Notes: a model not told the origin generated them from the letters alone. A stretch of DNA of 64,000 bases from Alistipes sp. (GCA_017937125.1 JAGBEH010000001.1:1-64000), one strand, 5' to 3'. Counted from the first letter of the stretch, positions 1-10,005 are shown. Translations and numbers: made by a program.

Positions 1-1769
1 AGCCTCAGTCCGAAACCGTATGGCGTCAGGCGGACAAGTACAACGTTCCCCGTATCGGTTACGTCAATAAGATGGACCGCACGGGTGCCGATTTCCTTGC
101 CGTTTGCTCGCAGATCAAGGAGCACTTCGGTGCAACGGCGCTTCCCGTCGTTCTGCCGATAGGCGCTGAGGACAAGTTCGAGGGTTTGATAGACCTTATA
201 TATAATAACGCTATCTATTACTTCGATGACAAGACCGTTCGCGACAACTTCGAATTGCGCGAAATTCCCGAGAATATGAAGGCCGAAGCAGCCGAGTGGC
301 GTGCGAAGCTCATCGAAGAGGTTGCCGCTACGGACGAGGCCCTGATGGAGAAATTCTTCGAGGATCCCGATTCGATCACGCCCGACGAACTCATCGCCGC
401 TATCCGCACCGCAACGATCAATATGTCGTTGGTGCCGATGCTCTGCGGTTCTTCGTTCCACAACAAGGGTGTGCAGAAGTTGCTCGACTACATCATTGCC
501 TTCCTGCCGTCGCCTATGGATGTGCCCGCTGTCGAGGGTGTGAACCCCAAGACCGACGAAGTCGAGGTGCGTCACGCTTCGGAGGACGATCCGTTCTGCG
601 GTTTGGCATTCAAGATCGCTACCGACCCGTTCGTAGGGCGTTTGGCGTTCGTGCGTGTATATTCGGGCAAACTCGATGCAGGTTCCTATGTGCTGAATGC
701 ACGCAGCGGCAAGCGCGAGCGCATCAGCCGTATCTATCAGATGCACGCCAACAAGCAGAATCCTATGGAGACCGTCGGCGCGGGCGATATCTGCGCGGCC
801 GTAGGTTTCAAGGAGATTCATACGGGCGATACGCTCTGCGCCGAGAACGCACCTATCGTTCTGGAGCAGATGACGTTCCCCGAGCCGGTTATCGGTTTGG
901 CCGTCGAGCCCAAAACCCAGAAGGACCTCGACAAGCTCGGTATCGCTTTGGCGAAACTGGCCGAGGAGGATCCGACCTTTACGGTTCGTACCGATGAAGA
1001 GACCGGCCAGACGATTATCAGCGGTATGGGCGAGTTGCATCTCGACATCATCGTAGACCGTCTGCGTCGCGAGTTCGGTGTCGAAATCAATCAGGGTGCA
1101 CCTCAGGTCAATTACAAGGAGGCTCTTACCACCACGGTTCAGCATCGTGAGGTATTCAAGAAGCAGACCGGCGGTCGCGGTAAGTTCGCCGATATCATAT
1201 TCGAGATCGGTCCTGCCGAGGAAGGCAAGATGGGTCTTACCTTTGTCGATGAGGTCAAGGGCGGTAACATCCCCAAGGAGTTCATCCCTGCCGTACAGAA
1301 GGGTTTCGAGTCGGCTATGGCCAACGGTGCTCTGGCAGGCTACTCGATCGATTCGATGAAGGTTACGCTCAAGGACGGTTCGTTCCACCCCGTGGACTCC
1401 GACCAGCTGTCGTTCGAAATCTGCGCGCGCAACGGTTTCCGTCAGGCCGCACCCAAGGCGGGTTCGGTTATTATGGAGCCTGTTATGTCCGTCGAGGTCG
1501 TTACTCCCGAGGAGAATATGGGCGACATCATCGGCGACCTCAACAAGCGCCGCGGCCAGATCCAAGGTATGGAGTCGAAGGGTACCGCACGTGTCGTCAA
1601 GGCCAAAGTGCCTCTGTCGGAGATGTTCGGTTATGTAACCGTACTGCGTACCATTTCGTCGGGACGCGCAACTTCCTCTATGGAGTTCTCGCACTTCGAG
1701 GAGGTGCCCGCTAACCTCGCTAAGGAGATTATCGAGAAGTCGAGCGGCAAACGTAAAGATTTAGAATAA
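1..1769 (+). CDS. fusA: Elongation factor G, 5' end outside the window
   Basis: Translocase GTPase of the ribosome. The frame is open from base 3 and ends with TAA at 1767-1769. The first visible residues run into NKMDR, the NKxD (G4) guanine-specificity motif, so the P-loop and switch regions lie left of the window. The rest of the G domain and domains II to V are present, ending in SGKRKDLE. rpsJ begins 13 bases downstream, which is the usual str-to-S10 junction. Bacteroidota may carry a second EF-G; the location in the ribosomal cluster argues that this is the main copy. The ATG at base 72 is internal and is not the start. Confidence 0.97.
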   Translation, partial: PQSETVWRQADKYNVPRIGYVNKMDRTGADFLAVCSQIKEHFGATALPVVLPIGAEDKFEGLIDLIYNNAIYYFDDKTVRDNFELREIPENMKAEAAEWRAKLIEEVAATDEALMEKFFEDPDSITPDELIAAIRTATINMSLVPMLCGSSFHNKGVQKLLDYIIAFLPSPMDVPAVEGVNPKTDEVEVRHASEDDPFCGLAFKIATDPFVGRLAFVRVYSGKLDAGSYVLNARSGKRERISRIYQMHANKQNPMETVGAGDICAAVGFKEIHTGDTLCAENAPIVLEQMTFPEPVIGLAVEPKTQKDLDKLGIALAKLAEEDPTFTVRTDEETGQTIISGMGELHLDIIVDRLRREFGVEINQGAPQVNYKEALTTTVQHREVFKKQTGGRGKFADIIFEIGPAEEGKMGLTFVDEVKGGNIPKEFIPAVQKGFESAMANGALAGYSIDSMKVTLKDGSFHPVDSDQLSFEICARNGFRQAAPKAGSVIMEPVMSVEVVTPEENMGDIIGDLNKRRGQIQGMESKGTARVVKAKVPLSEMFGYVTVLRTISSGRATSSMEFSHFEEVPANLAKEIIEKSSGKRKDLE

Positions 1770-1782
1770 AAGAAACCGTAAT

Positions 1783-2088
1783 ATGAATCAGAAAATTAGA
1801 ATCAAACTGAAGTCTTTTGATCACAATCTGGTCGATAAATCGGCCGAGAAGATCGTCAAGACTGTGCGCAGCACGGATGCTATGGTAAGCGGTCCGGTAC
1901 CTCTGCCGACCAGAAAGCAGATTTTCACGGTAAACCGTTCGACCTTCGTGAACAAGAAGGCCCGTGAGCAGTTCCAGCTCTGCACTTTCAAAAGAATTAT
2001 CGACATTTACTCGTCTACTCCCAAGACGATCGACGCTCTGATGAAGCTCGAATTGCCGTCGGGTGTGGAAGTAGAGATCAAGGTTTGA
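1783..2088 (+). CDS. rpsJ: 30S ribosomal protein S10
   Basis: S10 (101 residues, family-typical length) of the 30S head; it is also the NusE partner in antitermination. It begins [14 protein letters not shown], the conserved N-terminal strand, and contains the GPVPLPT loop. It follows fusA by 13 bases but is separated from rplC by 195 bases holding two hairpins, which is unusual because these genes are normally tightly packed. Confidence 0.98.
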   Translation: MNQKIRIKLKSFDHNLVDKSAEKIVKTVRSTDAMVSGPVPLPTRKQIFTVNRSTFVNKKAREQFQLCTFKRIIDIYSSTPKTIDALMKLELPSGVEVEIKV

Positions 2089-2112
2089 TAATTCGCGGCG
2101 ACACTATCGTCG

Positions 2113-2132
2113 GCAACTCCACGAGGGGTTGC
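2113..2132 (+). promoter_or_regulatory. Stem-loop 1 in the rpsJ-rplC spacer
   Basis: An 8-bp stem (GCAACTCC with GGGGTTGC, one T-G wobble) closes a 4-base ACGA loop. No T-run follows, so it does not look like an intrinsic terminator. It sits 45 bases before a second, perfect hairpin in a spacer between two ribosomal genes. A role as RNA leader or processing site for the rplC unit is inferred. Confidence 0.4.
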
Positions 2133-2176
2133 GGAACGATATGCGTCGGAACTGAAACAATACGGGCGGTATGTGC

Positions 2177-2200
2177 GTTGTCCCGCAAACGCGGGACAAC
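2177..2200 (+). promoter_or_regulatory. Perfect 10-bp stem-loop in the rpsJ-rplC spacer
   Basis: GTTGTCCCGC (2177-2186) pairs without mismatch with GCGGGACAAC (2191-2200) around an AAAC loop. The following 80 bases are first pyrimidine-rich and then AT-rich (TATATAATATATA), ending at the rplC start at 2284. With no T-tract, it is more likely a structured leader element or protein-binding site than a terminator. Confidence 0.5.
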
Positions 2201-2283
2201 CTCCGCCACCGCTCGAACAACCGGTATATAATATATATAGGTATATAAGGATCACTTTTTTATTAACAAACGTAAAGACAAAA

Positions 2284-2898
2284 ATGTCAGGACTAATTGG
2301 AAAAAAAATCGGAATGACTTCCGTTTACAGTGCCGAGGGTAAAAACATACCATGCACTGTCATTGAGGCTGGTCCGTGTGTGGTTACGCAAATCAAAACC
2401 GTTGAGAAGGATGCTTACGAGGCGGTTCAGATTGCCTATGACGACAAAAGTGAAAAGCACACCAGCAACAGTTTGTTAGGTCACTTCAAGAAAGCCGGCA
2501 CTACCCCCAAACGCAAGATGGCTGAATTCAAGGGTATGCCCGAAGTGAATTTGGGAGACACGCTTACGGTCGATATGTTCTCGGAAGAGGACTGGGTAGA
2601 CGTAACGGGGATCTCGAAAGGTAAAGGTTTTCAGGGCGTTGTGAAGCGTCACGGCTTCGGCGGTGTCGGCGGCCAGACTCACGGTCAGCACAACCGTCAG
2701 CGTAAGCCGGGTTCGCTGGGCGCATCGTCCTATCCGTCGCGCGTCTTCAAGGGTAAGCGTTTGCCCGGCCAGATGGGTGGCGAGCAGGTTAAGGTTCTTA
2801 ACCTCAAAGTTTTGAAGGTAATACCCGAGAACAACCTCATTTTGGTGAAGGGTTCGATTCCGGGTGCTAAAGGTGCTTATTTAACCATTGAGAAGTAG
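2284..2898 (+). CDS. rplC: 50S ribosomal protein L3
   Basis: L3 (204 residues) organises the 3' end of 23S rRNA near the peptidyl transferase centre. It starts [13 protein letters not shown], the conserved family N-terminus. An in-frame GTG at 2173 would prepend 37 residues, but those codons cover the hairpin and match nothing in L3, so 2284 is taken as the start. The [15 protein letters not shown] loop with the conserved glutamine region is present. It ends one base before rplD. Confidence 0.97.
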   Translation: MSGLIGKKIGMTSVYSAEGKNIPCTVIEAGPCVVTQIKTVEKDAYEAVQIAYDDKSEKHTSNSLLGHFKKAGTTPKRKMAEFKGMPEVNLGDTLTVDMFSEEDWVDVTGISKGKGFQGVVKRHGFGGVGGQTHGQHNRQRKPGSLGASSYPSRVFKGKRLPGQMGGEQVKVLNLKVLKVIPENNLILVKGSIPGAKGAYLTIEK

Positions 2899-2899
2899 T

Positions 2900-3526
2900 A
2901 TGGAATTAGCTGTATTGAACACACAGGGAAAAGAGACCGGTCGTAAGGTAGTCCTCAGCGATGCAGTCTTCGGCGTGGAGGCTAATGACCACGCTATTTA
3001 CCTCGACGTAAAGCAGTATCTTGCCGATCAGCGTCAGGGTACGCACAAGTCGAAGCAACGTAACGAAGTTGCGGGTTCGACTCGCAAGTTAAAGAGACAG
3101 AAGGGTACGGGCGGTGCTCGTTGCGGCAGCATCAAGTCGCCTCTGTTCCCGGGCGGCGGTCGCGTATTCGGTCCCGTACCGCGCGATTACAGCTTCAAGC
3201 TCAACAAGAAGCTCAAGCAGCTGGCTCGCCGCAGCGCACTTACCTATAAGGCACAGGCAGGCGCGATCACCGTTATCGAAGACGTCAAGCTCGACGCTCC
3301 GAAGACGAAGAGCGTAGTCGCTCTGACCGAGGCCTTGAAAGTAGCGGAGAAGAAGGTTCTGCTCGTTCTGCCGGATACGAACGTAAACCTTCAGCTTTCG
3401 TGCCGCAACATCCCGTCGGTAAAGCCTATTCTGGCTTGCAACCTCAATACCTATGAGGTTATGAACGCTTCGGCGCTCGTGATGGTCGAGGGTGCGGAAA
3501 ATGTATTGAATGTAATGTTAGCTTAA
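2900..3526 (+). CDS. rplD: 50S ribosomal protein L4
   Basis: L4 (208 residues) lines the peptide exit tunnel. The conserved loop with [20 protein letters not shown], followed by [14 protein letters not shown], identifies it. The start at 2900 ([10 protein letters not shown]) is chosen over an in-frame upstream ATG at 2888 that would overlap rplC. In enterobacteria L4 autoregulates the S10 operon; whether it acts on the structured spacer upstream of rplC here is unknown. Confidence 0.97.
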   Translation: MELAVLNTQGKETGRKVVLSDAVFGVEANDHAIYLDVKQYLADQRQGTHKSKQRNEVAGSTRKLKRQKGTGGARCGSIKSPLFPGGGRVFGPVPRDYSFKLNKKLKQLARRSALTYKAQAGAITVIEDVKLDAPKTKSVVALTEALKVAEKKVLLVLPDTNVNLQLSCRNIPSVKPILACNLNTYEVMNASALVMVEGAENVLNVMLA

Positions 3527-3538
3527 AAACGCAAAGAA

Positions 3539-3829
3539 ATGGAAGTAATCATTAAGCCTATTTTGACCGAGAAAATGACGATTCAGGGCGAAAAACTGAA
3601 CCGCTACGGTTTTATCGTTGACGTTAGAGCTAATAAGCTGCAAATCCGTGATGCCGTGGAGCAGATGTACAACGTCGTTGTCAAGGATGTCAATACGGTG
3701 AACTATATGGGCAAACTCAAGAGCCGCTACACGAAGGCGGGTCTGCTCGAAGGTCGCGCCAACAACTACAAGAAGGCGTTCGTTACCTTGAAGGATGGTG
3801 ATAAGATAGATTTTTACAGTAATATCTAA
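3539..3829 (+). CDS. rplW: 50S ribosomal protein L23
   Basis: L23 (96 residues) sits at the tunnel exit and is the docking site for trigger factor and SRP. It starts [13 protein letters not shown] and carries the family signature [13 protein letters not shown]. It is 12 bases after rplD and 5 bases before rplB, within one tightly packed run. Confidence 0.97.
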   Translation: MEVIIKPILTEKMTIQGEKLNRYGFIVDVRANKLQIRDAVEQMYNVVVKDVNTVNYMGKLKSRYTKAGLLEGRANNYKKAFVTLKDGDKIDFYSNI

Positions 3830-3834
3830 AAGAG

Positions 3835-4659
3835 ATGGCAGTAAGAAAGTTTAAGCCGGTAACTCCCGGTACGAGACATAAGATCATCGGTACGTTCGAT
3901 GAAATCACCGCGAACAAACCGGAGAAGTCGTTGCTCAGTCCCAAGAAAAGCACGGGCGGACGTAACAATACGGGTAAGATGACGATCCGCTATATCGGCG
4001 GCGGTCACAAACAGATGTATCGTAACGTCGATTTCAAGCGTGCCAAGGACGGCATTGCCGCAACTGTAAAGACTATCGAATACGATCCTAACCGTACGGC
4101 GCGCATCGCGCTGGTAGTATATGCCGACGGAGAGAAGAGCTATATCCTTGCTCCGAACGGATTGCAGGTCGGTCAGACAATAATGAGCGGTGCGGGTGTC
4201 GCACCGGAAGTAGGTAACACGTTGTACCTGAGCGAAATTCCGCTCGGTACGGTTATCCATAACATAGAACTCTATCCCGGTCAGGGTGCCGCAATGGCGC
4301 GTTCGGCCGGATCGTACGCTCAACTTTTGGCACGTGAGGGCAAATTCGCCGTCATCAAGCTGCCTTCGGGAGAGACTCGTATGGTACTCGTAACTTGCCG
4401 TGCTACGGTGGGTGTGGTATCGAACATCGACCACAGCCTCGAAAGCGACGGTAAGGCAGGACGCAAACGCTGGCTCGGCCGTCGTCCGCGCAACCGCGGT
4501 GTCGTAATGAACCCGGTCGATCACCCGATGGGTGGTGGCGAAGGTCGTGCGTCGGGTGGTCACCCGCGTTCGCGCAAGGGTCTGTTGGCTAAGGGTTACA
4601 AGACTCGTAATCCCAAGAAGACGACCTCTAAGTTCATTATTTCAAGAAAGAAAAAATAA
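3835..4659 (+). CDS. rplB: 50S ribosomal protein L2
   Basis: L2 (274 residues) is needed for subunit association and peptidyl transfer. The C-terminal signature [12 protein letters not shown] is present with its universally conserved histidine, as are the central [15 protein letters not shown] segment and a basic end (FIISRKKK). Length is normal for the family. Confidence 0.98.
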   Translation: MAVRKFKPVTPGTRHKIIGTFDEITANKPEKSLLSPKKSTGGRNNTGKMTIRYIGGGHKQMYRNVDFKRAKDGIAATVKTIEYDPNRTARIALVVYADGEKSYILAPNGLQVGQTIMSGAGVAPEVGNTLYLSEIPLGTVIHNIELYPGQGAAMARSAGSYAQLLAREGKFAVIKLPSGETRMVLVTCRATVGVVSNIDHSLESDGKAGRKRWLGRRPRNRGVVMNPVDHPMGGGEGRASGGHPRSRKGLLAKGYKTRNPKKTTSKFIISRKKK

Positions 4660-4675
4660 TTAAACAGAGTACATA

Positions 4676-4945
4676 ATGAGTCGTTCATTAAAAAAAGGAC
4701 CGTTTATCGACCCCAAACTTGAGGCTAAAGTAGTGGCTCAGGCCGAGGGCAATAAAAAGTCTGTAATCAAGACTTGGTCGCGAGCAAGTATGATTTCGCC
4801 TGACTTCGTAGGTCAGACGATAGCTGTCCACAACGGAAATAAGTTCATTCCCGTTTACGTAACAGAGAATATGGTCGGACACAAACTCGGCGAGTTTGCT
4901 CCCACCCGCAATTTCCGTGGTCACGCAGGTAACAAGAAAAAATAG
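4676..4945 (+). CDS. rpsS: 30S ribosomal protein S19
   Basis: S19 (89 residues) in the 30S head contacts the A-site finger. It begins [19 protein letters not shown] and contains the [20 protein letters not shown] core and the [18 protein letters not shown] tail typical of the family. It lies 16 bases after rplB and 6 bases before rplV. Confidence 0.98.
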   Translation: MSRSLKKGPFIDPKLEAKVVAQAEGNKKSVIKTWSRASMISPDFVGQTIAVHNGNKFIPVYVTENMVGHKLGEFAPTRNFRGHAGNKKK

Positions 4946-4951
4946 TAGAAA

Positions 4952-5362
4952 ATGGGTGCAAGAAAATCAATAAGAGCCGAGAAATTAAAGGCTGAAAAGA
5001 AGCAGAAAGCTATCGCTATTATGCGCGATTGCCCTACATCTCCGCGTAAAATGCGTCTGGTGGCCGACATCATTCGCGGCGTAGAGATCAACAAGGCGTT
5101 GGGCATCCTTCGCTACTCGAAGAAGGAGGCGTCCATCAGAATGGAGAAGTTGCTCAAGTCGGCTATTGCCAACTGGGAGGCAAAGAACGAGAACGAGCGT
5201 CTGGAAGACGTCAAGCTTTGCGTCAAAGAGATTATGGTCGATGGCGGCAGAATGCTGAAGCGTATTCAGGCTGCACCTCAGGGTCGCGCTCACCGTATCC
5301 GCAAGCGTTCGAACCACGTGACTATCGTAGTTGATAAAATGGTAACCGCAGAAAACAAGTAA
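4952..5362 (+). CDS. rplV: 50S ribosomal protein L22
   Basis: L22 (136 residues) contributes the beta-hairpin at the exit-tunnel constriction. The [14 protein letters not shown] motif and the hairpin region ending in [20 protein letters not shown] are intact. The N-terminus carries about 20 extra charged residues compared with the shortest homologues. rpsC follows after 3 bases. Confidence 0.97.
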   Translation: MGARKSIRAEKLKAEKKQKAIAIMRDCPTSPRKMRLVADIIRGVEINKALGILRYSKKEASIRMEKLLKSAIANWEAKNENERLEDVKLCVKEIMVDGGRMLKRIQAAPQGRAHRIRKRSNHVTIVVDKMVTAENK

Positions 5363-5365
5363 CAA

Positions 5366-6100
5366 ATGGGACAGAAAGTAAATCCAATAGCAAACCGTCT
5401 CGGTATCATCAAAGGTTGGGACTCCAACTGGTTCGGTGGTAAGGATTTCTCAGAGAAATTGGTAGAAGACGCTAAGATCCGTAAGTACTTGAATGTCCGT
5501 TTGGCTAAGGCAAGTATTTCGAAGATTATCATCGAGCGTACGCTCAAACTCGTTACCGTAACCATCTCGACCGCTCGTCCGGGTATCATCATCGGCAAGG
5601 GCGGCCAGGAGGTCGATAAACTCAAGGAAGAGTTGAAGAAACTTACTGGCAAGGAGGTTCAGATCAACATCTTCGAGGTCAAGCGTCCCGAAGTGGATGC
5701 GATTATCGTCGGTCAGAACATCGCCCGCCAGCTGGAGGGCCGCGTATCGTACCGCCGTGCCATCAAGACCGCTATCGCATCGACGATGCGTATGGGTGCC
5801 GAAGGTATCAAGATCCAGATCTCGGGTCGTGTAGGCGGTGCCGAAATGGCTCGCAGCGAGACCATCAAGGAGGGACGTATTCCGTTGCACACTTTCCGTG
5901 CCGACGTAGACTACTGCCTGACCGAGGCGCTTACGAAAGTGGGTATTCTCGGCGTCAAGGTATGGATCTGCCACGGAACGGTTTACGGCAAGCGCGACCT
6001 GTTCGAAATCGCGGGCGCATCTGCACAGCAGGGCGGCGATCGTCAGCAGGGACGCGGCGGCAAGGGCGCTCCCAAGAAGAGACGTAATAACAACAAGTAA
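5366..6100 (+). CDS. rpsC: 30S ribosomal protein S3
   Basis: S3 (244 residues) lies at the mRNA entry site and has helicase activity there. It starts [14 protein letters not shown] and has the KH-domain loop [16 protein letters not shown] and the C-terminal [15 protein letters not shown] segment. A glutamine/glycine/lysine-rich tail (about residues 215-244) extends beyond the core. Confidence 0.98.
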   Translation: MGQKVNPIANRLGIIKGWDSNWFGGKDFSEKLVEDAKIRKYLNVRLAKASISKIIIERTLKLVTVTISTARPGIIIGKGGQEVDKLKEELKKLTGKEVQINIFEVKRPEVDAIIVGQNIARQLEGRVSYRRAIKTAIASTMRMGAEGIKIQISGRVGGAEMARSETIKEGRIPLHTFRADVDYCLTEALTKVGILGVKVWICHGTVYGKRDLFEIAGASAQQGGDRQQGRGGKGAPKKRRNNNK

Positions 6101-6129
6101 GTCGGACCTTTTAAGCGAAAAGTACAATT

Positions 6130-6558
6130 ATGTTACAGCCAAAAAAGACCAAATTTAGAAGAATGCAGAAGGGTCGTATGAAGGGTTTAGCTCAAAGAGG
6201 TAACCAACTTGCATACGGTTCGTTCGGCATCAAGGCTCTGGAGTCCACGTGGATCACGGGCCGCCAGATCGAGGCAGCGCGTCAGGCTATCACGCGTTAT
6301 ATGAAACGTGAAGGACAGATATGGATACGTATCTTCCCCGATAAACCCATCACCAAGAAACCCGCCGAAGTACGTATGGGTAAAGGTAAGGGTAATCCCG
6401 AAGGATTCGTAGCGCCCGTAACGCCGGGACGTATTCTCTTCGAGGCCGAAGGAGTGCCTTTGGCAGTGGCTCAGGAGGCATTGCGTCTGGGAGCTCAGAA
6501 ACTGCCTATTACGACCAAGTTTATTGTAAGACGCGACTTCGAAGAGTCGGCAATCTAA
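6130..6558 (+). CDS. rplP: 50S ribosomal protein L16
   Basis: L16 (142 residues) is an A-site-proximal large-subunit protein. [19 protein letters not shown] at the N-terminus, the [12 protein letters not shown]-like strand (here [13 protein letters not shown]) and the [16 protein letters not shown] loop are diagnostic. It lies 29 bases after rpsC and 18 bases before rpmC. Confidence 0.97.
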   Translation: MLQPKKTKFRRMQKGRMKGLAQRGNQLAYGSFGIKALESTWITGRQIEAARQAITRYMKREGQIWIRIFPDKPITKKPAEVRMGKGKGNPEGFVAPVTPGRILFEAEGVPLAVAQEALRLGAQKLPITTKFIVRRDFEESAI

Positions 6559-6576
6559 TGAAGGAGGATTAAGATT

Positions 6577-6771
6577 ATGAAAAGTGCTGAAATAAAGGAT
6601 ATGTCAATTCAGGATCTGCAGGACCGCATCGAAGCTGAGAAAGCCAAGCTTTCGCAGTTGAAGGTGCAGCACGCGGTATCGCCTATCGAGAATCCTTCGA
6701 TTATCAAGAAATCCCGCAGAGATATAGCTCGTATGCTGACAATTCTGCGTCAGAAGAACCCTAAATGTTAA
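6577..6771 (+). CDS. rpmC: 50S ribosomal protein L29
   Basis: L29 (64 residues) is a small two-helix protein near the tunnel exit beside L23. Its motif order ([14 protein letters not shown], then [17 protein letters not shown], then [14 protein letters not shown]) fits the family. The gene sits between rplP and rpsQ as expected; rpsQ starts 8 bases after its stop. Confidence 0.95.
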   Translation: MKSAEIKDMSIQDLQDRIEAEKAKLSQLKVQHAVSPIENPSIIKKSRRDIARMLTILRQKNPKC

Positions 6772-6779
6772 TTGCGATT

Positions 6780-7034
6780 ATGGAAAGAAATCTTAGAAAA
6801 GAGCGTATTGGGGTCGTTGTCAGCAACAAGATGGAGAAGACCATTGTGGTTGCAGTAGCGCGTAAGGTAAAGCACCCGATTTACGGTAAATTCGTAAACA
6901 AGACCACGAAGTTCGTGGCCGAGTGCCTCGACGAGACCTGCAAGGAAGGTGATACTGTACGCATTATGGAGACACGCCCGTTGAGCAAAACGAAGCGTTG
7001 GAGATTAGTACAAATCATTGAAAGAGCTAAGTAG
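6780..7034 (+). CDS. rpsQ: 30S ribosomal protein S17
   Basis: S17 (84 residues) is a primary 16S rRNA-binding OB-fold protein. The start at 6780 ([13 protein letters not shown]) is preferred over an in-frame ATG at 6765 that overlaps rpmC. The core [16 protein letters not shown] and the [17 protein letters not shown] ending are conserved. rplN follows after 2 bases. Confidence 0.97.
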   Translation: MERNLRKERIGVVVSNKMEKTIVVAVARKVKHPIYGKFVNKTTKFVAECLDETCKEGDTVRIMETRPLSKTKRWRLVQIIERAK

Positions 7035-7036
7035 TT

Positions 7037-7402
7037 ATGATACAACAAGAAAGTAGACTCGTAGTGGCCGATAACAGCGGTGCGAAGGAGGTTCTTTGCA
7101 TCCGTGTGCTCGGCGGTACGAAACGCCGCTACGCATCCATCGGCGATAAAATAGTGGTGGCCGTAAAGAGCGCAAGCCCCTCGGGCGATGTCAAGAAGGG
7201 TGCCGTGTCGAAAGCGGTCGTGGTTAGAACAACTAAGGAGATCAGACGTGCGAACGGCTCTTATATTCGTTTCGACGACAATGCCGTAGTGCTTCTCAAC
7301 AATCAGGGTGAAATGCGCGGTACTCGTATCTTCGGTCCCGTTGCGCGTGAGTTGCGTGACCATTATATGAAGATTATCTCCCTTGCACCTGAAGTATTGT
7401 AA
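7037..7402 (+). CDS. rplN: 50S ribosomal protein L14
   Basis: L14 (121 residues, exact family length) forms part of the intersubunit bridge. It starts [19 protein letters not shown] and ends in the [23 protein letters not shown] segment, both strongly conserved. rplX begins 22 bases downstream. Confidence 0.98.
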   Translation: MIQQESRLVVADNSGAKEVLCIRVLGGTKRRYASIGDKIVVAVKSASPSGDVKKGAVSKAVVVRTTKEIRRANGSYIRFDDNAVVLLNNQGEMRGTRIFGPVARELRDHYMKIISLAPEVL

Positions 7403-7424
7403 TATTAAAAAACAGATTACGAAT

Positions 7425-7748
7425 ATGTCAGTCAAATTACATATCAAAAAAGGGGATACGGTTTATGTCAATGCCGGTGACAGCAAAGGCCAGCAGGGTA
7501 AGGTCCTGAAGGTCGATGCGGCTAAGCAGCGTGCCATCGTCGAGGGCGTGAACATCTGCAAGAAGGCTACCAAGCCCAATGCTAAAAATCCTCAGGGCGG
7601 TATCGTCGAGCAGGAGGCCCCGATACACGTCTCTAATCTGCAGGTTATCGATCCGAAGAGCGGCAAGCCGACGAAAGTGGGTCGCAAACTCAATGCAGAC
7701 GGTAAATTAGTTCGTTACGCTAAAAAGTCAGGGGAGGAGATCAAATAA
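7425..7748 (+). CDS. rplX: 50S ribosomal protein L24
   Basis: L24 (107 residues) is an assembly initiator with a KOW motif. The start at 7425 ([18 protein letters not shown]) is chosen because the in-frame ATG at 7383 lies inside rplN. The KOW core [14 protein letters not shown] is visible, followed by the [14 protein letters not shown] segment. Its TAA overlaps the ATG of rplE by one base, suggesting translational coupling. Confidence 0.97.
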   Translation: MSVKLHIKKGDTVYVNAGDSKGQQGKVLKVDAAKQRAIVEGVNICKKATKPNAKNPQGGIVEQEAPIHVSNLQVIDPKSGKPTKVGRKLNADGKLVRYAKKSGEEIK

Positions 7749-8308
7749 TGGCATACGTACCTACACTCAAGACACAGTATAAGGAGCAGATTATTCCCGC
7801 CCTTATGAAAGAGTTCGGCTACTCCAGCATTATGCAGTGCCCGAAACTCGAGAAGATAGTTATCAATCAGGGTATGGGTCAGGCCGTTGCCGATAAGAAA
7901 CTTATCGACGTGGCTCAGGAGGAACTCACGATGATTACGGGTCAGAAGGCCGTTCAGACGAAGTCCCGCAAGGATATCTCGAACTTCAAACTCCGTAAGG
8001 GTATGCCTATCGGCGTGCGCGTTACGCTTCGTGCGAACCGTATGTACGAGTTTCTGGAGCGTCTGATCGCCGTGGCTCTGCCCCGCATCCGCGACTTCAA
8101 GGGTATCAACGAGAAGTTCGACGGTCAGGGCAACTACACTCTCGGCGTCACCGAGCAGATTATCTTCCCCGAAATCGACATCGACAAGATCACGAAGATC
8201 TTCGGTATGGAGATAACTTTCGTAACTTCGGCCAAGACCGACGAGGAGGCTTATGCGCTTCTGAGCAACTTCGGTCTGCCTTTCAAAAACGCTAAAAAGA
8301 ACCAATAA
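7748..8308 (+). CDS. rplE: 50S ribosomal protein L5
   Basis: L5 (186 residues) binds 5S rRNA and contacts the P-site tRNA. Conserved blocks seen are [50 protein letters not shown] and the [17 protein letters not shown] ending. It overlaps the rplX stop by one base and is followed by rpsN after 2 bases. Confidence 0.98.
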   Translation: MAYVPTLKTQYKEQIIPALMKEFGYSSIMQCPKLEKIVINQGMGQAVADKKLIDVAQEELTMITGQKAVQTKSRKDISNFKLRKGMPIGVRVTLRANRMYEFLERLIAVALPRIRDFKGINEKFDGQGNYTLGVTEQIIFPEIDIDKITKIFGMEITFVTSAKTDEEAYALLSNFGLPFKNAKKNQ

Positions 8309-8310
8309 GT

Positions 8311-8607
8311 ATGGCAAAAGAGTCAATGAAGGCACGCGAGGTCAAGCGTGCGAAACTCGCAAAACGTTATGCTCACAAGCGCGAGGAGATTGCCGCAAAG
8401 GTTAAGAGCGGCGAGATGGATCACGAGGAGGCGTGGATAGCTCTCTCGAAACTGCCCCGCAACTCCAATCCCATTCGCCAGCATAACCGTTGTATGCTTA
8501 CGGGTCGTCCCAAGGGATATATCCGCCAGTTCGGTATCAGCCGTATCCAATTCCGTGAGATGGCATCGAACGGTCTTATCCCGGGCGTTACGAAGGCAAG
8601 CTGGTAA
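8311..8607 (+). CDS. rpsN: 30S ribosomal protein S14, zinc-free type
   Basis: S14 (98 residues) of the 30S head. It is the longer form without the two CxxC pairs of the zinc-binding type; the C-terminal [19 protein letters not shown] and IPGVTKASW blocks are conserved. It is the last gene before a 375-base break, and the hairpin at 8615-8654 starts 7 bases after its stop. Confidence 0.97.
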   Translation: MAKESMKAREVKRAKLAKRYAHKREEIAAKVKSGEMDHEEAWIALSKLPRNSNPIRQHNRCMLTGRPKGYIRQFGISRIQFREMASNGLIPGVTKASW

Positions 8608-8614
8608 TTCCCGC

Positions 8615-8654
8615 AGCCGAACGACCCCTCCGCCAAGTCGGCAGGGGTTCGGCT
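8615..8654 (+). terminator. Terminator-like hairpin after rpsN
   Basis: AGCCGAA pairs with TTCGGCT and CCCCT pairs with AGGGG, with a 3-base bulge on the left arm and an inner CCG/CGG pair. The T-tract is short (TTT after GGC), so termination may be partial and some read-through into rpsH is likely. Confidence 0.5.
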
Positions 8655-8858
8655 TTGCGAATTGTAAATATGTGAGTATCAATACTCTGGCGAACGCCGG
8701 CGATATGCCGGCATTTGTCGGATATTGACCGTCGGCGGTCCGTCGTGCAATGCTTTCCGAAGGTTTGCAGGCGAGACGGATTTCGGACGCCGAAGGCGGA
8801 AAGCGTAAAAAGATTTGAAAAACAGCCGATAAGATTAGGTCGGTTGAGATAAAATACG

Positions 8859-8866
8859 TATCTTTG
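8859..8866 (+). promoter_or_regulatory. Promoter -7 box upstream of rpsH
   Basis: TATCTTTG matches the Bacteroidota -7 consensus TAnnTTTG exactly. No clear TTTG was found 19-21 bases upstream, so the assignment rests on one box. A start near 8873 would give a leader of about 110 bases carrying the hairpin at 8901-8923. Confidence 0.45.
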
Positions 8867-8900
8867 TGCGCTTTGCGCCGATTGTGTGCGGTGCGACGGG

Positions 8901-8923
8901 CGTAACGGGCGTTTGCCGTTATG
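8901..8923 (+). promoter_or_regulatory. Leader hairpin upstream of rpsH
   Basis: CGTAACGG (8901-8908) pairs with CCGTTATG (8916-8923), 8 bp with one G-T wobble and a 7-base loop. In enterobacteria S8 represses the spc operon through an RNA target; this hairpin before rpsH is a candidate for an equivalent site, by position only. Confidence 0.3.
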
Positions 8924-8982
8924 CGAAAACCGCGCCGAGACATAGCGGAAAACTAATTTTTAACTTTTAATTCATTACAGTT

Positions 8983-9381
8983 ATGACAGATCCAATCGCG
9001 GATTTTTTAACGAGAATTAGAAACGCGGTGAAAGCCAACCACAAGGTGGTTGAAGCTCCCGGCTCAAAAATTAAGCGGGAAATCACCAAAATTCTCTATG
9101 AGCAGGGTTATATCCTTGCTTACAAGTTCGATAATGATGAGAAGGGACATCCGACCATCAAAATCGCCCTCAAATGGGATGCTGCTACCAAGCAGAACGC
9201 TATCAAGGACTTGAAGCGCGTGAGCCGTCCCGGTCTTCGTCAGTATGCTTCGGTGGCCGATATGCCCCGCGTGCTGAACGGTTTGGGCATCGCCGTCCTT
9301 TCGACCTCCAAAGGCATTATGACCGACGCTAAAGCTCGTCAGGAGAATGTCGGCGGTGAAGTATTGTGCTATATCTATTAA
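8983..9381 (+). CDS. rpsH: 30S ribosomal protein S8
   Basis: S8 (132 residues) binds 16S rRNA helix 21. It begins MTDPIADFLTRIRNA and ends in the signature LSTSKGIMTDAKARQENVGG. Here it is the first gene of the second half of the cluster, after a promoter-like leader. Confidence 0.98.
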   Translation: MTDPIADFLTRIRNAVKANHKVVEAPGSKIKREITKILYEQGYILAYKFDNDEKGHPTIKIALKWDAATKQNAIKDLKRVSRPGLRQYASVADMPRVLNGLGIAVLSTSKGIMTDAKARQENVGGEVLCYIY

Positions 9382-9399
9382 TGTTAAAACTAAAACGAA

Positions 9400-9987
9400 A
9401 TGTCAAGAATTGGTAAATTACCTGTAAACTTGCCCGCAGGAGTAACCGTAACGGTCGCTCCCGACAACACGGTAAGCGTGAAAGGACCACTTGGGACACT
9501 GAATCAGAAAGTAGATTCGGATATCAAAGTTGAGGTTGGAACACATAAGGAGAAGGACTCCGACAAGGAGGTGCCTGCCGTATTCGTTACCCGTCCGACC
9601 AACCAGCCGCGCCACCGTTCGTTGCACGGATTGTACCGCGCGCTGATCCACAATATGGTCGTCGGCGTATCGCAGGGCTATGAAATCAAACAGGAGCTCG
9701 TCGGCGTAGGTTTCAAGGCCGAAGTCAAGGGCAGCGTATTGGAGATGAGTCTCGGCTATTCGCACGATACGTATCTGAAGCTTCCTCCCGAGGTTACGGC
9801 AACTGCCGTTACCGAGAAGAAGGGCAATCCGATCGTAACGCTCAAGAGCATCGACAAACAACTGGTCGGCCAGGTTGCCGCCAAACTTCGCTCCCTGCGC
9901 AAGCCCGAACCGTACAAGGGCAAGGGTATCAAGTTCGTAGGCGAACAGATCCGTCGTAAGGCAGGTAAGTCTGCAAATGCTAAATAG
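9400..9987 (+). CDS. rplF: 50S ribosomal protein L6
   Basis: L6 (195 residues) lies near the factor-binding site. Two tandem L6 folds are seen: an N-terminal MSRIGKLPVNLPAGVTV half and a C-terminal half ending in KPEPYKGKGIKFVGEQIRRK, the family signature. It is slightly longer than the usual ~180 residues because of an inserted loop around KEKDSDKEVPA (residues 49-60). Confidence 0.97.
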   Translation: MSRIGKLPVNLPAGVTVTVAPDNTVSVKGPLGTLNQKVDSDIKVEVGTHKEKDSDKEVPAVFVTRPTNQPRHRSLHGLYRALIHNMVVGVSQGYEIKQELVGVGFKAEVKGSVLEMSLGYSHDTYLKLPPEVTATAVTEKKGNPIVTLKSIDKQLVGQVAAKLRSLRKPEPYKGKGIKFVGEQIRRKAGKSANAK

Positions 9988-10005
9988 TAAAACACAAGTC
10001 AAGTT

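Larger units (their letters stand above)
8608..8982. other. Non-coding break between rpsN and rpsH
   Basis: This 375-base stretch holds no credible gene. In order it contains a terminator-like hairpin (8615-8654), a second GC-rich hairpin (GCCGGC-GATAT-GCCGGC, 8696-8712), a promoter-type TATCTTTG box (8859-8866) and a leader hairpin (8901-8923). Together these suggest that the downstream half of the ribosomal cluster has its own start of transcription. Confidence 0.6.

Noticed and set aside
2173-2283. An N-terminally extended L3 starting at GTG 2173
   Set aside because: The added 37 residues cover a perfect hairpin and an AT-rich leader and match nothing in L3; the conserved [11 protein letters not shown] start is at 2284.
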